This document shows, piece after piece, positions 10,240-22,960 of a stretch of DNA of 64,000 bases. Origin of the DNA: Ligula intestinalis (lineage: Eukaryota; Platyhelminthes; Cestoda; Diphyllobothriidea; Diphyllobothriidae). The notes below the pieces were generated by a model. That model did not search any database. It was given only the letters and a program-made list of their open reading frames with translations, and was not told the origin of the DNA. Numbering within the stretch: the stretch's first letter is position 1; each line of letters opens with the position of its first letter. The DNA lies in contig JAYGXS010000003.1 of NCBI GenBank assembly GCA_036362985.1, positions 40,541,091 to 40,605,090 of the forward strand. Direction: 5' to 3'. A program made the translations under genes and the position numbers.

Positions 10240-12580
10240 ATGTGTGCAGACCAGATATATGCTACACTCCTCGTTAATCTGGTTAAACATGTCAGTAACT
10301 AAGCCTGATTCCGCCTTTTACGTAATTGACTCCTGTTTGACACCGGAATCAGGGATGACAGAATGTGCAGATAAGGGGTGTGTTGGATGGCCAAGTTATC
10401 CACAGTTGTGCTTTGTGTACCGTTTGCAGTGATTTGCGGTCCATTGTATTCCGCGCTGGATGCGGTTTGCGCATGATGACTGCTTTGTTCGTGTTTACTC
10501 TCAGGACAAAATCGGCACAGTCAGTGGTGAAGAGATCCATGCTCCTTTACATACCCTCTTCTGACGTGGTTTTGAGGATGTAGCCGTCCACGAAGAGCAG
10601 TTTGTGGGCAATAGTTGCAGACAGACGCGTTGGCGGCGGTATATATCCGCTATTGAAGAGGTGTCCCTCGGTTCTGTAGGTGATGGGGATCCCAGGACGT
10701 TCAACCTGTTAGACATCCATCAGAATGACAGCGAACATGAGACTGAAGAGGGTGGGAGTGAGAACACAGCCCTAAGTCACTCCATTAGTCACTTCAAACG
10801 CTTAGAATGTCGATCGGTTTACAGTGATGCGCACCATCATCCCGTCGTGGACCTGACGCACCATGTGCGTGAACTGATCAGGACAGTACAGTTTCCCTAT
10901 GATTTTCCAAAGGCAATCAGGATTCACCATGTCAACAGCTTTCGTCAGACTCACAAAGGTCATATAGAGGCACTTCTCTTACACCTGGCAATCGGTGAAA
11001 ATCGTGTCGATTATTCCGTGGTGCAATCGGAAGCCACATTGACATTCCGGGGCAGTCTCTGCTCTAGGTGGCTATTCATATGGTTAGGAATAACATATGT
11101 GAAGATCTTACCGGTCATTTTGAGCAGCGAGATGTATTTGTGGTTATCACAGAGAAGCCGGTTCCTTTTCCGCTTGTAGAGAGGGATGATTTCATTATTC
11201 GCTGGCCGTCTTCGTTGTAGAATTTAACTGGGAACGCATCGAAGCCTGGTGCTTTTCGGTTAGCGAGTTAACTCACGGAGCAGATGGTTTCTGAAAGAAA
11301 GGGCAGGAGATCCAGCTAGATGTTAATTTTCGCTTGAGGAGCCGATTGATAGGGGATGGTTGATGGACAGTTGATGCTACCTACAGTGCGCGGCTCAGCG
11401 CTTCGTAAGTTACAACTTATTTGTTAGAAGGGTTGTTTCGTCCGTCCTGAGATGTGGGGCGGTCCCTTTGAGTGGAGGGCCGTATATGGCCTTGATCATT
11501 GTAAATATTTTTTTGATTTGTAATGGTCTGCATATTCTTGAATCTCTACGGTCTTGCGAATAATCTCGGAGTACTGCATTTCCCGCAATTGTCGTTAAAA
11601 AGTTCAGCAACATCAGTAGAAGGGCGGCCAGTGCATGGTCTGCGCAGCCTTTTCTTTTCGGCGAACAGGTTCCGGGTGGCTGGATCGTCTTCTTCAAACT
11701 AGACCGAGTGCTGACGATAAGCGCTTTAGAGGACGTCTCGAGCGTTCGAATGGACGGCGTCCCGCAGTTCCCAACTGCAACTTTCCATGTAAGCGTTTTA
11801 AGCTAGAGTTCGCAGACCTTTAGTCGATGAGCCAGTTATTTTGTGAAATGGAGACGGAGAAAAGGTAACTTTAAAAAAGTGGTCATTTATCTTGGGATAT
11901 GCTGCGAGGTTGAAGTCAAAACCTCATCTAAGAGATAATGGCACTGATTCATTAAGGCCACGGCGTCATGGACCGCCTTGGTCCCCAACACGTCCCACCG
12001 ATCTCGCTTCCGGACGAGAACCTAGTCCAGCAACTGTCAACGCCCCGGCCTTCAGTGGAACCATTTAGCCTTCTTCCGCGTCGGAAGGCGAATGAAGATG
12101 TTGGGCAACAGGAGTTGGTGTTCCGCGCAGGGTCGCAAAAGAAATACGGTGTAAGCATTACAGCTACCGAGACCGCGAGGACCCAGCAAGATCCTGCCAG
12201 ACAGCCTGGTCTGTCCCGAAGTAGTCGTTGAATTCGTCTACCTTCGGTGCATAAAACTGGTGGGGGCGTGCAGGTGCTGGTAAAAGGTGTTCTTTCTCTC
12301 ATCAGAGGTCATCATCGGGAGGAGGGGGCATAGGCGCTGATAGTAGTGGCGATTGTGGTTCTCCGTAAAGGTAGATACAGGGTCATCAGACGGTCGCTGA
12401 TGCCCTACGGTATATAGGACAGTTGCCATCGAGCTGACCCTACACAGAGAGAATAGTCTCACTGAAGACAGTGATATCTAGTTTGTAACGCACCAATTCT
12501 CTAGCGATGAGTGCCATTTCCTGTGCAGGTTCATTCCTCCTCAAATTGTTTAAACGGGAAAGATCATTCCAGGTTGCTAT
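10240..12580 (-). pseudogene. Decayed non-LTR retrotransposon (endonuclease + reverse transcriptase), group A
   Basis: Read on the minus strand across stops and frameshifts, the endonuclease part gives EMALIARELVRYKLDI, SETILS and PMTSDERK. FGTDQAVWQD and VLVRKRDRWDVLGTKAV follow. The reverse transcriptase part gives LYMTFVSLTKAVDMVNPD, PDQFTHMVRQVHDGMMVRI, GCVLTPTLFSLMF, and MDLFTTDCADFVLRVNTNK. The order is EEP endonuclease then RT palm, as in CR1/jockey-type elements. Several stops show it is dead. The 191-codon plus-strand frame at 10604-11179 is only its antisense shadow. Clade assignment is tentative. Confidence 0.8.
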
Positions 12581-13215
12581 TTTGAGCGGCCACATGTGAG
12601 CAGCCCGGAGGGTACTGCAGAAGATAAAACAAGTAGGATGCTTTTTTGTTCCGTGTGTCGACCACCTATATTGGTGTCTGAATGCAATTTTAACAAACCC
12701 AGCATTTTTAGGGTGCCATTTCCAGTTCAGATCCCCGCAAGAAGGTAAATAGCGCTATCCCTAAATAGGGCTTCTCAGTCGTCTCAGACGACTATCAAAC
12801 TTTACTATGGGTTACGGATTGGTTTGTTGAGAGAACGACCCGATTGAACTGGATCGCCTACGTGATTACATGTCACCCTCGCCGCAAGAATACGTGACTG
12901 TAGGAGATAGTGGCGTGGAGCAAAAGCACGCGTTAGGAGCCGCTACGTGTAGCCACTAATAATCTGATGCAACCTTCCACATTTCGCGGAAGGGCCCTAA
13001 CCAGACGCCCCTACAAACGTGCAGTGAGATGCGCGTGAATTAAATTACCGAAAGTATACTTGGGCTGTAGCTACCGCACTTTCTTCCCCTTCCCAACCTA
13101 GGTCCCGTGTCACGAATAAGTCGAGGCGAAAGAGGTCGCAGATGACTAGCTTGGCGGGAACCACTTCTAAGCGGGCGCCACACTCGGCTTAGATGCCTTG
13201 GAGTAGGAATGACAT
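12581..13215 (-). mobile_element. 5' untranslated part of group A non-LTR element
   Basis: This lies upstream of the endonuclease part on the minus strand. It resembles 32790-33300, upstream of the other group A copy. Shared blocks on the plus strand include GCTATC.CTAAATA.GG, GA..TGGATC.CCTAC.TGATT.CAT and a terminal TGCC..GGAGTAG. Similarity is about 65-70 percent by eye. Position and sharing suggest the element 5' UTR. Confidence 0.5.
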
Positions 13216-15639
13216 AAAAGCCAAATTAGGAAGGAGCCATTGCAGCGTAACTGTCAATCCGGCAGTCCGCCACTCCACACAAACAGACCCTGCGTGGTCC
13301 GAATCATCCCATTATTTGGCAACCTTCCAAGCCATGGCTTTTGGTGCACCGAGATATTTTTAACCATGTTTACCTCAACCTCCCATTTCCAGACCCTCAC
13401 CACCTTCCAAGCTGGTCAGTTAGCACGCACTAGATGAATTTTCAAGTAAGCGATTGGTTTAATGCGTCACGAGGTGCCGTGGAGATGGCGACAGGCTGCG
13501 ACTGAACTCATAATGGTACTGCTGCTACTTGTGGAGGAGGAGGAGGAGGAGGAGGAGGAGGAGAAAAGGAAACGATGTTAGTTTCGGCAGTTGTTGTTGT
13601 CGCCATCTACCTATTGGCAGAAGAGAAAAAAGAAAAATAAGTAGGCGAAACACCGACAAAATACGGAGATGGTACTATATGGCTGAATAGCACTGGTCAG
13701 TGTAACCAGTTCAGTTCTATAGTATTTGTTCCGAAATTGCAATTTTTATTCAACCCTACGCTCTGTAAAACATGCGTATCTTATAACAGTTGACAGCATT
13801 CTCATAAAGTGAATTCCGATTGGAGACCTTATTCGATGCCTTAACTATTGATTTGGAAATGAAGTCATATTAAAATTCACGGTAATCTCTTGACCTTAGG
13901 GCCTGTCGAAAGGAGAGATCGTCGACTACAGAAGGTTACCCAAGTCGAAAAGTCAGTAAGACCAAAAAGGTAGGACAGGGTACTGTGAAAAGTAACTAAC
14001 AAAAGGTTACGGGATCTGGGAGTGCCCACCAGCCAATCAGCAGAAGGTGCATAGCTCACAAGACAAAGGGCAATAAATCAAGTTGACCTTGAGGATTCAC
14101 GCGACCGGCACGCCAGCATGGTTTGCGCATAGGCATTATGGGTCACGCTGGGCGCTGCGGCGAATTTGGCCATACGCGCGCGAGTGGCGGCGCATAGATT
14201 GACAGCGGCGAAAACGTGTGAACACAGGAAGATAATCACAGGACCACCACAGGCCAATGAACGACGACTAAATAAAGAGTTAAATGCTTCTAATTTGGCA
14301 CTTTCTGCTTATTTGCTATTTTTTCCCGTCAATTAATTCAAGTGGGTGCGGTATCGAAACTGCGGGCTGCCAGTAATCGTTCCGGTGACGGGCTGTTTTT
14401 GACACAAGTAAAAGCTCGCTGTTTGCTTCACATTTTTTGGTACTTTAAGCCTTTTTTGTCTTCAAGTAAAGAAGTTGTTGCTGGAGGAGTGCTTTTTAAC
14501 TTCTCCTCTTTAACAGGAGCAGAGGCCAGCACTGGCATCGCAAAAGTGCGAGGTGACTATCTGAGGGTTGAGAGTGAAAAGTACATTTTTATGGTATATC
14601 GGGATACAAAGAATCTATCGACAAACGCCACTTTTGTGTGACTTGACTGTTTGGTTATCGCTTACCTTAACTAAGGTAAAACGTTCTTAGATCATGACGT
14701 CCCCTTTTTCGAAATCCAACGTCATTAAGATTCAAAAGGATCTAAACAGCTAAATAACAGTCATTATAGGTTAAACATTTGACATGGTCCCTTCTTCAAC
14801 ACGGCTATGTTGTGCAAATAATCTTTAATTGTGACTTACGACCTTTGAGGCACCTGGGGATGTAATTGTGAGTAGCAAGCAGTTCTGCTTTTATTATAAT
14901 AGCGGTTTGTATCTGTTAACATTTATTTCACTAGGCCTGATACCACGTAGCCTTTTAGAGAAAATAAGAGAAAAGGGAATTAGTTCACAGCATCGGGATT
15001 TTGGCATTCATGGTGAAATTCGGGCACGCTTTTGTTATTTATTGAACGAGGCTTCTCAATTCAGCTTAATATTTGGTACTCAGAATGATGGACTTGAAGT
15101 GGAAAACGCCGGCACTCTGATCAACTTTGATGTTCGGAACATAAACATTGAGTAGAGTTCCCTTTATATCGAATGGAAATTATATTTTTGCTTCATTTAA
15201 TTTCCGGAAAAATAAATAAACGAACCTAGAGTAAAGCCCACGAGCCAAACCTTTTTAGATGCGGTTTGAAAGTTGCTATGACAATTTGGGCTGAAAGCGA
15301 TCAGTTACCATACTGACAGCACAGGCCCTAGCTAAAAGTCTAGGCACGCGTGTTCTGCCGACATTTTTGTCGCTATGTGACGCAGCTGTGAAGTGTTTGG
15401 CTCTACGGTTGGTTTCCGAGCGTTCACTGTGTTTTTGGGAAATATAAATTCCAGTTTTCATCCTGCCCTATTTAACTTCCAGGTTTGCTTCCCAGTTCGC
15501 ACACTAATGGCCTCAGAAATGTAACCAGGTAGAATGAAACTGCACTTCTTATAGCGGGAAACCACAGGGAACGCTGGGTGACCCACTCAAGAGCTGAATC
15601 CCTTACGCCTGCGTCATGCAGCAGCACAAGATTATCAGA
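13216..15639. other. No host gene; possible LTR edge near 14100-14345
   Basis: GC-rich DNA at 14100-14280 leads into AATAAAGAGTTAAATGCTTC and TTAATTCAAGTGGGTGC, which looks like an LTR with polyadenylation signal and a primer-binding edge, but no partner copy is seen. The frames 14342-14641 (99 codons) and 14868-15155 (95 codons) are open but have no motif I recognise; they could be chance or fragments. Confidence 0.3.
13533..13563 (+). repeat. (GGA)n microsatellite
   Basis: A pure GGA/GAG run of about ten units, bordered by GTGGTACTGC-type unique DNA and GAAAAGG. Confidence 0.9.
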
Positions 15640-15790
15640 GGGGGTTAAGTGAGTTAAACCCTAGCAACTGCAATCTTCAGGCCATAGTTATTTAGTAGAG
15701 AAGAAGTCGGTGGAGGCCAGAATCGGAGGAATAGTTTATTTTGTACACAAAGGAACGAAGAATAGATGGAAAGAAGTTGGACTTCGCAGC
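15640..15790 (+). repeat. Dispersed repeat R1, copy 1
   Basis: It starts GGGGGTTAAGTGAGTTAAAC, continues CTAGCAACTGCAATCTTCAG, and shares GGCCA.AGTTA.TTAGTAGAG, CCAGAA..GAGGAA.AGT, TGTACACA.AGGA and AATAGATGGA with 21397-21545. Identity is about 80-85 percent by eye. No coding signal. Type (SINE, LTR piece or non-autonomous element) is unresolved. Confidence 0.75.
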
Positions 15791-16199
15791 ACACGTCATT
15801 CCGCTGGAGCCCTGGCAAGTCAGTTAGGGCCCTAGCGACCGGAAAGTTCAACAAAATAATATGTGCACACTGCAAACGTGATCCGAGAGATGGCTCTTAC
15901 ATTCCAATGTGCAAAATTGTGCTGGCCACTACCTAAGCTCAACGGACTACCTTAAATATCACAGCCCACGAGCATATCACTTGAACAACACTCAAATTCC
16001 CATAGAATCTTAATAGGGAGGCCTCGACATTTGAATGCAGAGTCATCTGAAGCCATCCTTGCGATGCGTCAAGGCTACAAACAACGTCATGGGCGTTTGT
16101 GACTTCAAACAAGATCTCTTTGTTAAACTCTATGGCCTCCACGTGTGACCTCACCTAGTATGTGGCATGCAGGCGTGACAACCACGGCTCGCAAAAGAC

Positions 16200-16560
16200 A
16201 AAATACGTCTCGAGGAATTGCAGTGTCGTGCGACAAAGCCAGTAAGAGGTATAAAATATCAGTCATATATCGAGAGACTGGAAGACCTAAATTTTTACCC
16301 TCTGTATAACAGGCAGCAAGGAGGTGAATGTACCTTAGTTTTTAAGACAATGCATGACCTTGAACATGGATTACGCTTTGAGGACCTCTTTCAGTGGCAC
16401 CTCATGCCTCATCTTCGTGGACACGCAAGGAAGCTGCGCATGAAACTAGCTAAGCTAGATCGCCGCTACACGTTATTCATGCAACGGGCAAGAGAACAAT
16501 GGAATAATCTTCAGAATCAGCTGTGGAGGCGACATCCCTGCAACTTTTCAAGAAATGATT
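16200..16560 (+). pseudogene. Non-LTR retrotransposon C-terminal fragment
   Basis: The open frame reads LEELQCRATKPVRGIKYQSY, ERLEDLNFYPLYNRQQGG, LMPHLRGHARKLRMK and MQRAREQWNNLQNQLW. This is the familiar C-terminal region of CR1/LINE2-like reverse transcriptase ORFs (QRRATKLV, RLRGDLI, LRGHSKKL, F.QR....WN.LP). No RT catalytic core precedes it, so only the 3' end was inserted or retained. The frame is intact for about 115 codons, suggesting a fairly young insertion. Confidence 0.75.
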
Positions 16561-18479
16561 GAATATTTATATGCATCCCCTTTGTCTCTCGATAAACTGA
16601 ACCCGAACTACAGACAAGATTGATTTATAAAAACAACGCTACTTGCAGTTTGTAAATACCATTTTAAAAGTTAAAATATTTAAGCGTGTGTGTACAATGA
16701 CGTGCGTGTTGATGCACTGGCATGTAAATAATAGGGTTTTCAAAACATTGTCCATTCCTCTGACCAAATGAACTGAAACGCGCATGTCTGAGCTTTTCTA
16801 ATTTATATAATACTACGGCACTGTCCGTGTGGTAAATCAAATTTCAATGATACTAACGGTTTCGTCGAGGACCACTGATGTGGACTGAAAACACTGGTTT
16901 ATCTGCCAATGTCATATGACCATATTCTGACGCAAGGTCGGAAGACCTAAGTTTGCGGCCAGGCCTCACTTGACTATTTAGTCATATGCTCTAATAACCG
17001 AAGCACGAGATCATCGTTTGTTAGCTGTGGTCCGTAATGCTAAAACTCACATGTCAGTGGCTTTTATCGATCTAACCTCCTAGCGGGACGGCATGAGTGG
17101 GCACGGTTTTGTCTTGAAAATTCAGTCTAAAGCCGTCGGAAGCAAATGCATAACAGTGAATAATCGTTGGTGGAAAAACCATACCTGCGCCCAGACTGGC
17201 TGTTTATAGCTTAGTTGCCTCGTCCATCAATAAGAAGTCAACTCCGATCAAAGTAGACACCGTTTTTTAATCTATTAGTCATTGCGTCTTGATCCGCACA
17301 ATACTGAGTAAATGACTAAGTAAGTGTGCCATACGCTTGACCGAAAATGCACCCGTTATGAGACTAAAGGACACAAGTAACATAGGCGTTCACAGAGGAA
17401 GTCGCTTAATCGAGTATACAGATAGTTCGGGCTAAACAAGGAGTAGCTATGCCAGTAAAAGGATGATTAAAGTTGCTAAATTGAGCTTTAACAATTTAAG
17501 GCGTTTATAGATCTTTTGAGCAACGGAACACTCATTGCAAATCTCATACTTGTCTAAAAAGACATCGTATCGAGTTAAGCTTTTTGAAGGCAACCAGTCG
17601 CAAAATATATGCTTCAGCACTACAGTACTTCTACTGTGTTATCGTGGTATGGCAGAAAGGTGGCTGCTTTAATCTGGAAAGAACTTTACAGTGGTATACT
17701 CAAAGCAGAGCCTAACAAAGTGGCCTGCAGACGAAGGTAGGAAGAGCGTAAATGCATTTTATATTCCAGTTACCTTTGTTGAGGACATGTTTATTTTCCT
17801 ATGCTATAATTTTATAATTCCGACCAGACACACCATGCGAGAAGGTAAAACGGCCATGTACAATTCTCTCAGAATTTTGCAGTTCAGTAGTCAAACAACA
17901 GAAATCTAAATATGACACCTATTTGGCTTTTTATGAGCTAGTAGCATTAACAGGGATGTAAATTTAAACTAGGCATGTAAATGGACCTCCCAGTATGTTT
18001 ATGAAATTGCTGACTTGGTATATGCTTCCTCTATAATTATTATGCAAGTCGCGCTTCAATACTTTCACTCCCCTTGCTTTGGCAGAGGTAACCAAGGTAG
18101 AGCTGGTCTGCCTTGCGTGCGCTTCCTCAAATACCTTGTTGTGGTGGCTTAAGTTATCAGGAAATACTCCGGCCGCTAAGACCTTTTGGCCTGGTTCCCT
18201 ATGAGTAGAGAAAAACCGGGACAACCGTTGGGAAGGAAGAGTATGCAGAAAGGGGTTGGAAGGAGGTTGCTGATGGACGAAAGCACGCGCGGAGCCGCGA
18301 CGTCCAAAGTGTGAGACCGGGGTAGGATAGTCGTCATGGCGCCTTAAATGAGGTCATGTGTGAGTCAGCCTTGAAGGTGCTTCTCCCGATTGGACAGCCG
18401 GGATTGACCGAGAATCAAACAGTCATGGGTACGCACGTGCAGACGCGGACCGTGCCAGGGAGACCGCAGGCAAAATGAG
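16561..18479. other. No gene recognised
   Basis: Anonymous AT-rich DNA to about 18180, then GC-rich DNA that leads into the non-LTR fragment at 18480. No motif or repeat recognised with confidence. Confidence 0.5.
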
Positions 18480-18810
18480 CCGCTGCACCAAGGTCCTCAA
18501 GGCTCTCGCGGGTACATCCTGGGGCTGCGCGAAAGAGACTATGGCGGCCGCGTCTCATTTATGCGGCGCCAGTCTCTTCCAGGCTCCACCACCTTCAGTC
18601 AGCATATAACGCCGCCTTCCGCTCAATCACGGGCTGCTACAAAATGGCACCTATCGACTATCTTCATGCACAGGCCTGTGTTCTGCCGATCGTTTCCCAC
18701 AAAGCACTCTTATGCCAGCAGTTTTGGTGGACTTGTTCGCTACCTCACCATCCTAATCACCCCCCTTTGTTCTGAACCCCACCGCAACGTTCGTCCATCT
18801 ATTAGAGATC
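18480..18810 (+). pseudogene. Non-LTR retrotransposon (jockey/I-like) C-terminal scrap
   Basis: Across frameshifts the translation gives TKVLKALAGTSWGCAKETM, then FRSITGCYKMAPIDYLHAQA and VLPIVSHKALLCQQF, followed by PHHPNHPPL. These match the post-RT region of jockey/I-type ORFs (KVLKALAGTSWG, ATGCHLMTPIDHLHAET, LP...H...L..QY, HP.HPCH). Truncated on both sides. Confidence 0.7.
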
Positions 18811-19379
18811 TCCACTAGGAAGTTGTCGCCTCATGTCTCTCATATCTACACGTTGGTGGCCGGTTGCTGCTCTTGTTCCAGACATCAGTGCCGAAACTGA
18901 TACGAAGGCTTTTTTGACGCACAGGGTATCATATTTTGGTGTTCCCGCGACTGTAACAAATGACCGCAGTTGCGTGATCGTATCACTTTGGGATCACCAG
19001 TATGTTGCGGTCAATGATGTAAGATCTACTGTAACCATAAACACTAAGGCTGTTCCGTCTAATGGACGAAGGTAATCAACTGTTGGGAGCAATTTACTGG
19101 GTACACAAGGCAAGTTGCCGTGGATTGACCGTTTGCTTGCGTGTGAACAAGGCGACTGTACGGGAGCGTGTGGGCAGCGGAGTGTTTTTTACGGGTTTGT
19201 CATCGTTCGTGTCATTACGCGGGAGTGCGTGTTGGGTATATGATAGGTCAGGTTAAAAGGGACAGTCAGGGGCACATGAACGCAATGGACCATGGGTGGC
19301 AAGGTAGGCTGGCCCATGTGCGTAAGATGCGCCTGAATGAGTTGAAGTCAACTCTGGAGGTGGTCACGCTTCGGTGGAA
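18811..19379. other. No gene recognised
   Basis: Short overlapping frames only. It ends at the tail of the minus-strand group B element. Confidence 0.45.
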
Positions 19380-22300
19380 CTTACTTGTACTTGATCCGAT
19401 TAGCTCCTGTTGTTGGATGAATCGGCTTCACGGATGTCACGGATAGCGGCGGCCCATTGGCGGCGGTCGAAAGCAAGCTCAGCGCAGATTTTAACCCATT
19501 ATTTGTTCCAATGTCGCAAGCCGTAAACGGTTACGAGGCCCATCCGTTCGACGTCCGACTTGGCGGTGCTGAGCCATGTCTTCAGTTGACCGTCTTGTCG
19601 ATATCTCCAGTTTACACTACGAGCGAGGTTCACGACCAATCTACAGAGGTCTGTCGATGACTTGCGCAGGACATGGGCAAACCATTGCAATCGGCTATGT
19701 TGGATGTACGACGCTATACTTGGTAGTTTGAAACACCTGCGGACTAGCGCGACATTGAAATTCGATCCTGCCAGAAGACTCTTGAGAGGCGTCGAAGACA
19801 TAAACGGTCAAAGACTTCGAGTGATAGGATGTCTGCCTTTCTTACTGGCCGTTTCTCAGGCATATACTAATACCGGCGTGATTGATGCTTTGTATAGCAG
19901 CAGCTTAGTACATGAGCTGATGTCTGAGCGAGACCAGAGTGGTCTGACTAGCAGCCTAAATGCATTTCTGGCCTGTGCGATTCAGTTCTTGATTTCATAT
20001 TTGGCCTGTCCGTTAGCTAGCATATTCGAGCCTAAATAGCGGAAGCAGCTAACTTCTTCGATGGGTTGACCGCTGATAAGCAGTGGTTGTGCTGTGCTGA
20101 GATAGTTAGTTGGGAGCTTCGACTTGCGTACATTAATTGTCAGACCAAGAGTTGCAGCGAAACTGGTGATTTGGTCTAGCGTTGGCTGTATTAACTGAGG
20201 GGTTTTATCAAGTATGACAATGTCATTGGCATATTCCAGGTCAGGTACTCTGAATTCGGGGCTGATTTCACATCCACTGTCAGGGAGAATTGATTGATGC
20301 GTCACCCAGTCGATCAAGAAGCTGAAAAGTGCTGGGGAAAGAGGGTACCTTTGTCGAACTCCACAAGTCAGAGGGAAAGAATTTGAGTCTTCACCAAGGC
20401 TTTGATCAGATTGAGCAACTTTAGGGGGAGACCATCAGCAAGCAAGATTTGCTATAAAGCTTCTCTGTCGGTGGAATCAAAGGCGGTCTTGAAGTCAATG
20501 AAGCAAGCGGTGGTGAACTGTTGATTTTGGTGTCTTTGTTCCAGTTTGCGACGTAGAATGAAGATCTGGTCAATACATCTTCTACCTGGACAAAATCCTC
20601 CTTAGTTAGGACGAGTGCGAAGATTGCGCTCAGTCGAAAATCTACAACGATGGTCGCAAACACTTTGGCGGCTATATCTATGAGGCTGATGCCGCGATAA
20701 TTTCAGCATATTATCATGTCACCGCGCTTCGGTATCGGTAAGATAATGGACAGTGACCAGTCAGTGGAGATGACTTCGGTAGTCTATATAGTCAAGTACA
20801 GTAAGTGACGTGGTTCCGTCAAATCAGAACAACCAGTTTTGTAGGCTTCTGTCTGGATACCATCGTCACTCGCTGCGTTCCGACATTTCACTAGTTGCAA
20901 TACCGATTCCAATTTAGCTCGCGTAGGTGGCTCGCAGTCAACATCGTATGGGATAGCAATTGATAGCTGTAGATTCGCAGGTGAACGTATAGGCGGTTCC
21001 AGTATCTCACTGAAGTGCTCTCGCCATCGATCGATTTTGTCAGCCATATCGTTTATCACTTGACCCGCGTTATCCCGAACGGTAGTGCAGGGTGGTTTAT
21101 ATTTGCCAGCTGTTTTACGTAAAAGGTGATAAAGCTGGTGGAAGTTACCAGAGTTTGAAGCTGATTCCATGGAGCCAGCTAACTAAGTCCAGTGGTTCTG
21201 ACGGTCGCATCTTGCTGATCGCGTAGTTTGATGTCTCAATGAGTGGTAGTTCTTTGAGTTTGACAACCAAGCGATCGTAGCTTGTGCCAAGAGATGGAGC
21301 ATCGTTGTGGATATCCTCTCCTTTCTCGGTACTATGTGTTGTTGCAAGCTCGAATTCATCCCACTTTGTAGTGCGTCTCTCAAATATGGCTATCGCAGGG
21401 GGTTAAGTGAGTTAAACCCTAGCAACTGCGATCTTCAGGCCATGGTTACTTAGTAGAGGAGAAGTTTTGGGAGGGCCAGAAGAGTAGGAACAGTACATTG
21501 TGTACACAGAGGAAAAAAGAATAGATGGACGAAGTCTGACTTGGGACAGCGCGATTAGCCAGGATGCCAGCCGTGGTTCAAGTGGGGTTTTAGCCGCAGG
21601 CGTGCAAGCAGCGGCGAGAACGGGCATGGTCTGGTTGCCTTGACAGTTATTGGCCGGACAGACTGCATCGACCTAGGCGTGCCTGCGTCTTATTCACCGC
21701 CAGGGGGAAGCTAGCTTTTGCGTTATCTGTGATTGGCTGTTGCAGAGGCCGTCTTTAGTGCAGATGCACGCGTTAGGAGCGGTTGGCCTTCGGGCATGCT
21801 TGCTGATGTGGATTGAGTCACCACATGGCCAATTAGTATCGGGCAAAGTTTGATTATCGACGTTATCTTGAGTTTCGATGTGAAAAGTGGACTGATCTCT
21901 GATCCGTTCAGTAAGAATTTCGTTGAACGCTACACGGGTTTCTGTGTTTGATAGTGCCATAACGTTGACACGTTTTGGGGGCAGTTTTTTACTTCAATTC
22001 CACAAGCGGAGCTTAAAACGGGCACGGACAAGTACAAGTCGGATACTGAGGTGGCCCACTTTGAGCGTACTAAGATGTAGTCTATCTGGTTTGCCGTTTG
22101 TTTCAATTACATGTTAGCAACTGCCGATAAGGTGTTGAAAACGAGTGTTTGCAACGACGAGATGGTAATAATCAGCAAATGTTATCAATCGTTCTCCGTT
22201 GTCGCAACGTTGGCCCAGTCCGTATTTTCCGATCATGTGTCTCGTGGTTTTATCGCATGGGCCAGTCCTGGCATTCCAGTCTCCAACGACAAAGAGCAAG

Positions 22301-22960
22301 TCTCTAGGGGGTATCCTGGCCACTGCAGCTTGAAGGCGTTCATAGAACTCAGTCTTAACTGCTTCATCCGCTTGCAATGGTGGGATATAAACGGCAACCA
22401 CGGACATATTTGCTATTGTGCCTTTAAAGCGCGCTGTGGCAATCCGCTCTGAGATAGGCTCAAAAGCTAAGAGAGTGTTAGACACCTGTTATTGCCACCC
22501 CGTGCATTCCTGTGTTCGTTTGTGGTCCACTGTGGAGGAGCACGTACACAGCATCCTCTTGTGGGACCTTGATTTCTCTCGTTCCAGAGTCTGGGAGACG
22601 AACTTCTGACAGACAGTCAACGTCTACCTTAAAGTTCCACAACGCGCGTGTTAGCAGTCTTTGACTTCCGGCATCAAGCAATGTCCGCACATTCCAGCAA
22701 CCGACGTTCAAACTGTGTCGTGAATTTAGGGTATTGGCTTGCATATTTGACAATCCGGGCACCAGACGACCACGGAGCGCGTCGCTTCCCGGGGACGCCG
22801 TAGCAGTATTGAAATCAATGATATTTGTATTGTCCATGAAGTTTCTTGGGAATTTTTTACAGATGGCGCTCCCGGTGTTACATGCCATTGCCCTCTCTTT
22901 GTCATGAGTATACCCACGTGGCCCGCGAACCACCAGCGGGAGGTCCAGGGTTGGATTTCG
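19380..22960 (-). pseudogene. Nearly full-length decayed non-LTR retrotransposon, group B
   Basis: On the minus strand in order: endonuclease start SLNVGCWNVRTLLDAGSQ and [11 protein letters not shown] (22.7-22.6 kb); LLFVVGDWNARTGP and IGKYGLGQRCDNGERL (22.3 kb); LYHLLRKTAGKY, DKIDRWREHFSEIL (21.1 kb); RT palm AKVFATIVV, ACFIDFKTAFDS, LEYANDIVIL and FRYLGSNM (20.7-20.0 kb); C-terminus LQWFAHVLRKSSTDLCRL, GQLKTWLSTAKSDVERMG and RRQWAAAIRDIREADSS to a TAA at 19402-19400. The catalytic box is altered (YAND rather than YADD). Stops and frameshifts break the ORF, and repeat R1 sits inside it. After the stop comes AAGTACAAGTAAGT, a simple tail like that of the 41-43 kb copy. Confidence 0.88.
21397..21545 (+). 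repeat. Dispersed repeat R1, copy 2, nested in the non-LTR element
   Basis: It begins GGGGGTTAAGTGAGTTAAAC like copy 1 at 15640 and continues with the same blocks. It interrupts the non-LTR element between the endonuclease part and the segment before the RT. The far edge of the insertion lies somewhere between 21700 and 21890, so the inserted unit may be longer than the shared 150 bp. Confidence 0.75.

Noticed and set aside
10604..11179. 191-codon plus-strand open frame
   Set aside because: The minus strand of the same DNA reads as reverse transcriptase (LTKAVDMVNPD, GMMVRI, GCVLTPTLFSLMF), so the plus frame is an antisense shadow.
14342..15155. Two neighbouring plus frames of 99 and 95 codons as a host gene
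   Set aside because: No recognisable domain and no convincing splice link between them; noted only as open frames in the region entry.
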